Made by a program: the position numbers and the translations under genes. The notes below the pieces were generated by a model that worked only from the letters and a program-made list of their open reading frames with translations, had not been told where the DNA came from and did not search any database. This document shows positions 57,687 to 64,000 of a stretch of 64,000 nt of DNA, in pieces. The stretch comes from Acidithrix ferrooxidans (GTDB lineage Bacteria; Actinomycetota; Acidimicrobiia; Acidimicrobiales; Acidimicrobiaceae): positions 1 to 64,000 of the forward strand of contig NZ_JXYS01000027.1 in the NCBI RefSeq assembly GCF_000949295.1, in the 5' to 3' direction. Positions within the stretch are counted from its first letter, which is position 1. The number at the start of each line of letters is the position of its first letter.

Positions 57687-58741
57687 TGATTGGCTCCTGG
57701 TTCGATTGGGAGGTGAATTTTGAAGGTAGACCCAGCTCCTTCGCGGGAATCCACCTCGATAGTGCCATTATGATTGCTTATGGCGTGCCTAACTATCGAA
57801 AGGCCCAAGCCTGTTCCACCGGTCTGTCGCGATCTGGCTTGATCGACGCGATAAAAGCGTTCGAAGATCCGTTCTATATCTTTTTGGGGAATTCCGATTC
57901 CATGGTCGACGACTGCTACGGTTACGGTTGAGTTATTTTGTGATATTTCTACCAATACGCTTGAGTTGGGTTCGGAGTATTTTACTGAATTGTCAATTAA
58001 ATTTGTCAGCGCTGATCTTAGTTGTCCTCGATCGCCTAGAACGTAAGTATCTTCACTATTCAATCGTAGATCGATAGTTACGCGCTGGAGTTCTGCGGCG
58101 GGACTTATTTGATCGATTACCTCCATGGCAAGTTCGGGCATTGAAACCCTACTTATCGATGCTGCCCCCTCGGATTCAAATCTTGAGAGGTCGAGGAGAT
58201 CGTCGATTATCTTGGCGACCCTAAAGGCTTCATTTTGAATTCGATTGGCCAGCCGCTGGCGAACGCTTGGTTCATCTTCGAACGCCAAGGTCTCCGCGAG
58301 AAGGCCGAGTGCTCCGATGGGTGTTCGAAGTTCGTGGCTAACATTTGCTACGAAGTCTCGGCGAATGGTGTCCAATTGATTTCGCACAGTTAAATCATCG
58401 ACGATGGTTATGACGCCTAGCGCCAATCTTTCACCGACCGAGGTTGTCCTAATTATAAAGTCTCTTTTTGGAGGTCCAAAGATTGAAAAACTCTGCTCTT
58501 TGAAGCGACCGTTCAATGCACTATCAACGGCTTCATTGATAGCGCGCATAAGCCCTGCCTCTTCGTGGCGCGCATTTTCTAACTCTTTGGCGACTTGGTT
58601 GGCAAAGTAGGTACCTCCACTGCTATCGTGGATAAATACCGCCTGAGAGACGCTGTCGAGTGCACTTCTTAGGCTCTCGACCTCAAATCTCAGATCATCT
58701 TCGTTGCCGCCGCTAACAATATTTTCTATCGAGTCGTCCAT
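57683..58741 (-). CDS. Sensor histidine kinase with PAS domain (SenX3-like, no TM)
   Basis: 352 aa. PAS-like region (residues ~25-115), phospho-acceptor H136 in 'VSHELRTPIGAL', then an HATPase with N box 'LIDNSVKYS', 'DHGIGIPQ' and 'GGTGLGLSIVRH'. The two N-terminal membrane helices usual in SenX3/PhoR are missing, so it should be cytosolic or depend on a partner for its signal. First gene of the three-gene operon; its stop overlaps the regulator's start. Confidence 0.92.
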   Translation of the reverse strand: MDDSIENIVSGGNEDDLRFEVESLRSALDSVSQAVFIHDSSGGTYFANQVAKELENARHEEAGLMRAINEAVDSALNGRFKEQSFSIFGPPKRDFIIRTTSVGERLALGVITIVDDLTVRNQLDTIRRDFVANVSHELRTPIGALGLLAETLAFEDEPSVRQRLANRIQNEAFRVAKIIDDLLDLSRFESEGAASISRVSMPELAMEVIDQISPAAELQRVTIDLRLNSEDTYVLGDRGQLRSALTNLIDNSVKYSEPNSSVLVEISQNNSTVTVAVVDHGIGIPQKDIERIFERFYRVDQARSRQTGGTGLGLSIVRHAISNHNGTIEVDSREGAGSTFKIHLPIEPGANQ

Positions 58742-58866
58742 AGCTCATTCTCACTCAGTGGAACCCTACGTCAAAACTATAGGCAGTTGTGACTCTTTCG
58801 TCACACGATGGGCAATATGAATTTAAACAAAAGTGCTATTAGATAATGAAATAGCATGAAACATGT

Positions 58867-58878
58867 TATAATTGAGTT
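58867..58878 (+). promoter_or_regulatory. -10 element for a leaderless pilin-like gene
   Basis: tataat (58867-58872) ends 6 nt before the ATG at 58879, placing the start of transcription at the A of the start codon. There is no SD. The -35 is poor. Confidence 0.6.
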
Positions 58879-59190
58879 ATGAGAGAACTCCTACGGACTT
58901 CTATCGCACTGGTTGCCGACGTATCTATCACTCCTAGCATCTCCTCATTGCCTGGTTCGGCTGCGCTTCAATCGATCGCAAATGGAATTGCGGCGTGGGC
59001 TTTAGTTCTGTCTCTTGTGGGTCTTTTGGTCGGAGCAGCAATGTGGGCTTTAGGTGCACATGCTGGCAACTATCAACAAACCTACAGCGGAAAGAAGACT
59101 CTCGGCACATCCGCAGCCGCTGCGGTGGTAGTCGGGGCCGCTCCTGCATTGATAAATTTTTTCTTTCATCTTGGACAAGGCGTGCACTGA
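58879..59190 (+). CDS. Small two-helix membrane protein, pilin/VirB2-like position
   Basis: 103 aa. An amphipathic N-terminus (~1-35) and two hydrophobic stretches, 'AAWALVLSLVGLLVGAAMWAL' and 'AAAAVVVGAAPALINFFF', joined by a polar loop (HAGNYQQTYSGKKT). Size and topology match the small membrane proteins that open actinobacterial conjugation operons (VirB2/TrbC-like). Assignment rests on topology and on the downstream genes. The mRNA is probably leaderless. First gene of the operon. Confidence 0.7.
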   Translation: MRELLRTSIALVADVSITPSISSLPGSAALQSIANGIAAWALVLSLVGLLVGAAMWALGAHAGNYQQTYSGKKTLGTSAAAAVVVGAAPALINFFFHLGQGVH

Positions 59191-59292
59191 AAGACTTTGT
59201 CTTTTTTTGAAAGACTCTGTCGGCTGTCTACTTTTCAAAGAGTCCTTGGATTTTTTGATAGTGAATAGCACTTTGACACAGATTTAGACCAG

Positions 59293-59331
59293 CTCTTTTG
59301 TGAGAGTGTCTTTGGTTTTTGTACAAAAGAG
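59293..59331 (+). terminator. Hairpin between the pilin-like and polytopic genes
   Basis: ctcttttgt / acaaaagag, 9 pairs, 21-nt loop, then gcgctttt. It could end part of the transcript after the small gene and give it higher expression than the rest. Confidence 0.5.
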
Positions 59332-59418
59332 AGCGCTTTTGCTTATTGCTCTGATTAGAGCCTCAATAAATGGCTAGTGATTTATCTAGCGTTGCATTCT
59401 CTGAAGTGGTGATTTTCG

Positions 59419-60384
59419 ATGCTCATAGCTTCTTTTGCTTCTTCGATTGTCAGTGGTGCTATTAGCTCCATAGGCCGTTCGATCACAGATCAATTGATAA
59501 AGTCAAATGCCTTTCTTTCGGGGCATCTCTATCAATCCATTTCAAGCATGGGTGACCCAACCTTGAATTCCAGTTGGTTTCGGGTTCCCTACCAACGTCT
59601 CTTTGGTGTCGGGTTACTGATAGCACTGCTGTCTCTCTTGTCAGGGGTGGCTATGGCGGTAATCTCGGGAACAACCTATGAATCTATCAAAAAGATCGTA
59701 ATTGCACTTCCTGTGGTTGGAGTTGGAAGTGGAGGTTTCCTTTCGTTTGTGACTCTGGGAATGAGGGCGGCTGACTCCATCTCGGGTTGGATCTTTTCTA
59801 CCTTTTCAATGGCCTTACCCAGCAGTGGCCTACCAAAAGGGGTCTTGAGTAAAGGTACGTCCGGGCCACCTGCGCTCCTAGAGCTCTTTCTTCAGTTCTT
59901 CTATTTTGTCTTTGCTGGTCTCACCTACTTAGAGCTATCTCTTAGAGCGGCTCTCATCTATTTGGTGGTCGCTTTGATGCCGATAGCACTGGCGCTCTCA
60001 ATAAATCCAAAGTTGCGAAGTTTTGTCTTTCGCCTTCTCCTTCTTTTAGGTGGAGTGGTTGGATCCAAGATAGTAATTGCGATGGGTCTTGGATTAAATG
60101 TGGCGATGGGGAACTCTTCTTCCAGGGGATCTTTTTCTTTGGCCATCTCTGGTACTGCAATTTTAGTTCTATCTGTTGTTTCTCCTTTTCTTCTGGTTCG
60201 ACTCCTCCTTGGATTGGAGAATCCAGTTACTCCAGGGATCGAGGCGGCTCCGATGAGGGCTCTTCATCTGGCCTCAAAGATCTATAAGAGTGGATCTGAA
60301 CACCTCAAAGGGCGATCTCGCTCTTCGGTGGATCTAGAAGGATATTCATCGAGGGTAGCTCTGCATCCAGGAACTAAAAATTAG
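59419..60384 (+). CDS. Polytopic membrane protein (TrbL/VirB6-like role)
   Basis: 321 aa with about six or seven hydrophobic segments, for example 'LFGVGLLIALLSLLSGVAM', 'AALIYLVVALMPIALALSI' and 'GTAILVLSVVSPFLLVRLLL'. A polar tail of ~50 residues follows. In related actinobacterial clusters such a protein lies between the small pilin-like protein and the SCO6880-like protein and is taken as the channel component. Identity is by position and topology, not by motif. Weak SD (gtggtga). Confidence 0.7.
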   Translation: MLIASFASSIVSGAISSIGRSITDQLIKSNAFLSGHLYQSISSMGDPTLNSSWFRVPYQRLFGVGLLIALLSLLSGVAMAVISGTTYESIKKIVIALPVVGVGSGGFLSFVTLGMRAADSISGWIFSTFSMALPSSGLPKGVLSKGTSGPPALLELFLQFFYFVFAGLTYLELSLRAALIYLVVALMPIALALSINPKLRSFVFRLLLLLGGVVGSKIVIAMGLGLNVAMGNSSSRGSFSLAISGTAILVLSVVSPFLLVRLLLGLENPVTPGIEAAPMRALHLASKIYKSGSEHLKGRSRSSVDLEGYSSRVALHPGTKN

Positions 60385-60416
60385 AAAGCGAATCTCGACG
60401 CCGATGGGAGGGGATA

Positions 60417-63302
60417 ATGAGCACCAATGGTGATCGCAATGATCAATTAGGACGTTACTTTGTCTCGAGTCTGAGACCTTATCGAATGGTAGTAGATCGC
60501 TATTCGATTGGAATCTTAGTTCTTTGCGGACCACTTCTAGGCGGCTTTGTCTTTTTATCGCTTGGTTCTCTAGCTTCGATAGAAAGAGCAGGACTTATTA
60601 CGCTCTTGTTTTCGTCCTTGATTGGCTTTCGAAGTCGAGGTCTTCCTCTTTTAGGGGTTGGAATTCGATACGTCAAATACTGTCTTTCACTCAAGAGACT
60701 TAGGGGCTACTTTTTCACTATTTTTGTCCTGATAAAAGGCGAGCGATTGGCAGGTGACAGAGCAGGAGGTGACAGGTTTAACAGGGGCCCTCGAAGTCAA
60801 AGATCTCAGACGGGGAAGTTCGCTTTAATTGGAGGTAGCCTAGGGTTTGGCGGTCGTCTTCAATCCAAAAGCCCCCTCACAGCTATGCATCACGGTGAAG
60901 ATCGAAGCTATATCGGGCGTCATCGAGGTGGATTGTTCGACCTTTCGCACTTTAGACGGCTTAGATCTAATGGGTCCGAGAGATCACCTTGGCGACTTTT
61001 GCCGATGGATGGTACGGTCCCAGCGGAGTCATTGACGAATTGGCTGCGTCGTGATGGGGACTTGGAACCAAGAGGTGATCTTGACCATCGAAGGTCGCGC
61101 CGCTTTTTCCATAGTTCAAAAGACCAAATTGAGGCGCTGGCCCATGGGCAACCACCAAGGGAGACTTTGGATGGCGGCGCTGACGCTTTGGTTGAAGAGG
61201 AGGTAGCAGAAGAGGTAGCAGAAGAAAACGGTGGCTACGATCAGCCAAAGCGAACTTCTGCTAATCACATGAGCGATGCCGATGGAGTCTTTAGCTTTGG
61301 GTTGGATGGCAAAGGAAGGTTCATCTTTGGTGATCACAAGAGTGGTGTTGGATACTTATATTCCAAAGAGAGATCTCGAATCGCAGTCATCGCCCATGTA
61401 AATGCGAATGTAACCCCATATCTTTTGGGCTCTTTGGAGCTAGGCGAGCGTGCCGAGCGTTTTTGTGATGCGCTGGATAACTTGTCCACCCTAAAGTTGG
61501 CCGAGATGGAGATCGCAATGGTAACTTTTGCCAATTGTACTGAAAGATTTGGAGGATATAGCTCCAACGATTCTAAGAAGAATTCGATAGGCAATGCCAG
61601 CCATCACAGGGGATCTAGCGATGACAACCCAGGCGCTTTTAGTGGCGATTTTATAGCACCTCTCAGGCAATATTCCCCTGAGGAAGCTGAGGCTGTAGCT
61701 GCAGTTGACCCAGATCTATCCCAAGGGGCAACTCCCTTCGACCTAATTGATCAATTGAATGAGCTGGATCGAACGATCATATCAAGCTATGGCGGCCCAA
61801 GTAGTTTTATTGCCCTCTCGGCTAGGTTGCCTCCTTTCTTTGAACGCAATTTTGAGAGGGGTTCCTCTCGAGATATAACCGATATTGGCTCAAATTGGCC
61901 ACGTAACTTTGGACTGAATGTTTTTAGCTCCCCTAAACCTGGTGGGCCTGATAATAAGAGTCCTTTGGATTCCGCTGGCATTTCATCTACTAGTGGGTTT
62001 GATTCAAGAACTTCCAGTACCCAAGGTAGACGACTACCAAGAAGTCAAGGAGCTCCAGCAAGAAAGGATCTCTCAAAAGCCGCTAAGGACCAACGAAGAG
62101 CCGACCTCTTTTTGAGAGACCGAGGCCGTAGCGGAAATTCCAGGAGAAACTACAGCACCAAGAAAAGCTACAGCAGATGGCGCAAGTCTCCCCGTGATAA
62201 CTCTGATCTAAAGCGAGAGGCTGACCTGAGATTATCTTCGTTTTTGACCGATGTCGCCGAGGACGCCTTGGTTCCAAGTTCCTCTTTGCTCGATGGTCAC
62301 ACAGATTGTGATAGCTCTACTGGCATCGATTTAGACGAGCTCGACGAAATGGAGCTGGACGAAATGGAGCTGGATGAAATGGAGCTGGATCCTCTGGGTC
62401 TGGCTTGTGAAGCACCGCCCCAAGCATCCCCTATGGTCGGTGTCAAATGGTGCTCTTTCGACGAGAAGAGACCTACCAGGTCGAATTATCCCATAGGGCC
62501 ACCCAATACAAAGGCCAAAGATAAGGTCTTTGATCCTCCGGCGACCTCTGGTAGCTCAAGGGATAAAAATGCAAACTATGAGAATTTGTTCAAAGGCGAT
62601 GCTTCGTCGTCCAAGGATTCACCAGGGGATTCACCCAAAGTCGCTTCGGTGGCAGAAGGAGATGATCTTGGATCTCGGGTAGTCTCGAGTCTCCTTGCTA
62701 AGACCATGGTGGACGCTCTCGAGAAGTTGTGTTTTAGTTCAGACCTTCCTCAATCCTATTTGGTTGGGGCCAGGGAGTTGATTGAGATAGAGCGGTATCT
62801 AGGCGATGGTGACTCCCAATGTGGAGGTGAATCAGAGAGATTTGGGGCGATATCAAATTCCAAGGGAGGATCTCGGATATGGAGGTTACGGTTGATGGCC
62901 ACATCGAGGCTATTTCCTGGTGACTTTCTTAGGCTATTTAGGTTCCCAAGCTCACTTGATGCTTTGGTGATTTTTATGCGTCCGGTTAGCAAAAGGAAGA
63001 TGGCTAATTCGATTCGAAGCCAAAGAGCCAAGGGGACCGCAGGTCTAATGGCTTCAAGAGACCGAGGCTTTATTGCGAATCGAACCAAGGATATGCGTGC
63101 GGTTGGCCTTGATGACCTTGACATTGACCTATTGAACGGGCATGTTGGTTATGAATATTCGTGCCTTTTTATCGAGAGCCAGAACCCAAAAGGCCGACGG
63201 CCAATAGGTGAGACCTTTGAGGCTATGTCTATGAGCGTCGCCCTCGAAGTTGGTAAGCAGGCCGAGCTTATCAATCGAATTCGTTCCTTCTCGTTCTTTT
63301 AA
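60417..63302 (+). CDS. SCO6880-like conjugation/secretion protein with a large central insertion
   Basis: 961 aa. Two or three N-terminal membrane helices (residues ~28-106) of PrgI-like pattern, then a cytoplasmic part. Residues ~300-380 ('GVGYLYSKERSRIAVIAHV') and the last ~200 ('GSRVVSSLLAKTMVDALEKL'; 'IWRLRLMATSRLFPGDFLRL'; 'GHVGYEYSCLFIE') resemble SCO6880 proteins, which I recall as about 500 aa. Between ~385 and 745 lies a Ser/Asp/Arg-rich, apparently disordered stretch that includes three Asp-Glu-Met-Glu-Leu repeats (15-bp unit) near 640-655. A strong ggaggggat precedes the ATG. Confidence 0.75.
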   Translation: MSTNGDRNDQLGRYFVSSLRPYRMVVDRYSIGILVLCGPLLGGFVFLSLGSLASIERAGLITLLFSSLIGFRSRGLPLLGVGIRYVKYCLSLKRLRGYFFTIFVLIKGERLAGDRAGGDRFNRGPRSQRSQTGKFALIGGSLGFGGRLQSKSPLTAMHHGEDRSYIGRHRGGLFDLSHFRRLRSNGSERSPWRLLPMDGTVPAESLTNWLRRDGDLEPRGDLDHRRSRRFFHSSKDQIEALAHGQPPRETLDGGADALVEEEVAEEVAEENGGYDQPKRTSANHMSDADGVFSFGLDGKGRFIFGDHKSGVGYLYSKERSRIAVIAHVNANVTPYLLGSLELGERAERFCDALDNLSTLKLAEMEIAMVTFANCTERFGGYSSNDSKKNSIGNASHHRGSSDDNPGAFSGDFIAPLRQYSPEEAEAVAAVDPDLSQGATPFDLIDQLNELDRTIISSYGGPSSFIALSARLPPFFERNFERGSSRDITDIGSNWPRNFGLNVFSSPKPGGPDNKSPLDSAGISSTSGFDSRTSSTQGRRLPRSQGAPARKDLSKAAKDQRRADLFLRDRGRSGNSRRNYSTKKSYSRWRKSPRDNSDLKREADLRLSSFLTDVAEDALVPSSSLLDGHTDCDSSTGIDLDELDEMELDEMELDEMELDPLGLACEAPPQASPMVGVKWCSFDEKRPTRSNYPIGPPNTKAKDKVFDPPATSGSSRDKNANYENLFKGDASSSKDSPGDSPKVASVAEGDDLGSRVVSSLLAKTMVDALEKLCFSSDLPQSYLVGARELIEIERYLGDGDSQCGGESERFGAISNSKGGSRIWRLRLMATSRLFPGDFLRLFRFPSSLDALVIFMRPVSKRKMANSIRSQRAKGTAGLMASRDRGFIANRTKDMRAVGLDDLDIDLLNGHVGYEYSCLFIESQNPKGRRPIGETFEAMSMSVALEVGKQAELINRIRSFSFF
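62335..62390 (+). repeat. 15-bp coding repeat (gacgaaatggagctg x3)
   Basis: Three in-frame copies, one with gat for gac, encode Asp-Glu-Met-Glu-Leu. The same unit length as the intergenic minisatellites. Confidence 0.85.
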
Positions 63303-63497
63303 AAGAACCTTTCAGAATGATAATTGCCTAAATCAAGCCGAAGGAGCCCCTGAGCTTAGATAAAAGTACCCACTTTGTGATTTAGCGCTATTTGGCTTGG
63401 CTGCCTAACGAGTCGAATTGGGCTCATGACGGCAAGAATTAGGTATTTTCATTTGGTGATTTTGAATCTAAGTTGTAAATCTAGTCAAGGATCTCCC

Positions 63498-64000
63498 ATG
63501 AAATTAAATGCGATAGCAGATATTGAATCAACCACGGCGCTCTCGCTCTGGTTGCCAGGATTTTGTGAGACCGGCTCTCAAAATGTAGCTCCGATCCTTG
63601 GTGCCTCAAGGTTCGGCGGTAGATTTGGTTTTAATCCATTTGAGCTCTATCGCGACGGCGTGATCTCTAACCCTAACGCCTTTGTCTTTGGCCAAGTCGG
63701 AAAAGGTAAATCCGCCCTATTGAAGAGCTATCTCGCTCGAATGTTTCTTTTGGGTTATCCATCTGTAGTCTTTGATCCAAAGGGAGAATATGGCGCTTTG
63801 GCACGCTTTTTTGGCTTTGATCCGATTGACTATCTGGCATCCAAGAGAGGGGTTAACCCTTTCGTGGAGGTGGAAGGGGCACCTAATGGTCTTTTAGCAC
63901 GGGAGCTAAATAGCGAAATGGCGACATATGTCATCTCTGTGGCTTTAGGAAGGAGACCTACCGAGATTGAGCATCTTGCCATATCGGAGGCGCTGAATGA
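63498..64000 (+). CDS. VirB4/TraC-like ATPase, 5' part (runs off the window)
   Basis: 167 codons are visible, with no stop before the window end. 'FGFNPFELYRDGVISNPNAF' followed by Walker A 'VFGQVGKGKSALLKSYLARM' and 'VVFDPKGEYGALARFFG' matches the ATPases of actinobacterial conjugation/type IV secretion operons. It would power assembly or substrate transfer at the membrane. ATG at 63498 with aagga 6 nt upstream. It lies 195 bp after the SCO6880-like gene, in the expected order. Confidence 0.88.
   Translation, partial: MKLNAIADIESTTALSLWLPGFCETGSQNVAPILGASRFGGRFGFNPFELYRDGVISNPNAFVFGQVGKGKSALLKSYLARMFLLGYPSVVFDPKGEYGALARFFGFDPIDYLASKRGVNPFVEVEGAPNGLLARELNSEMATYVISVALGRRPTEIEHLAISEALN

Overview
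The window looks like chromosomal DNA of a moderate-GC actinobacterium, most likely of the class Acidimicrobiia. This is inferred from gene content and was not checked against a database. The evidence is the dnaK-grpE-dnaJ-hspR operon with clpB just downstream, a SenX3/RegX3-like two-component pair, a ClpS plus DUF2017-like pair, an SCO6880-like conjugation gene set, a 'GYWLVASDGG' propeller protein, and frequent TTG/GTG starts. Both window ends cut through genes: a transposase on the left and a VirB4-like ATPase on the right.

Layout. 1-1.3 kb: the 3' part of an IS4/IS1634-like transposase and a methyltransferase gene that it appears to have truncated. 1.9-4.8 kb: a Tat-exported phosphoesterase and phosphoglycerate mutase, both on the minus strand. 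4.8-13.1 kb: the heat-shock region (dnaK, grpE, dnaJ, hspR, clpB), with a HAIR-like operator before dnaK. 13.2-31.9 kb: a purine/pyrimidine district with purA-purD, purB, purC-purS-purQ, purL, purF and purM-pyrE. It is interrupted by a small basic protein gene, a 1.57-kb gene-free stretch, an APC permease and a PHP phosphoesterase. 32.2-40.6 kb: two unknown genes, an RNA uracil methyltransferase, a fused E1 alpha-beta 2-oxoacid dehydrogenase and an ACT-domain malic enzyme. 40.6-41.5 kb: two minisatellites, a possible 46-aa basic repeat protein, and tRNA-Phe, tRNA-Asp and tRNA-Glu. 41.5-49.6 kb (minus strand): an S51-like/CysRS-tail fusion, an alpha/beta hydrolase, two Gfo/Idh/MocA oxidoreductases, a DUF2017-like protein, clpS and ctaA. 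50-54.3 kb: an ABC exporter, serS, a 40-aa membrane peptide and sdhC-sdhD. 54.5-58.7 kb: a secreted propeller/GH25-like protein and an overlapping kinase-regulator-Fur operon. 58.9-64 kb: the start of a type IV secretion/conjugation-like operon.

How the genes fit together. The pur genes cover most steps of de novo purine synthesis: purF, D, S/Q/L, M, C and B, plus purA for AMP. PurS, PurQ and the small PurL form the three-part FGAM synthase. DnaK, GrpE, DnaJ and ClpB form one disaggregation system under HspR. The last 5 kb reads as a membrane-channel module: a pilin-like peptide, a polytopic protein, an SCO6880-like protein and an ATPase.

The most unusual large-scale feature is a set of at least ten short tandem arrays, mostly intergenic. 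Units are 8-17 bp, most often 15 bp, and each locus has its own sequence. Two of the 15-bp arrays sit in plausible reading frames. Several intergenic spaces also hold strong hairpins or an orphan promoter/terminator with no gene attached, which are candidates for small RNAs.
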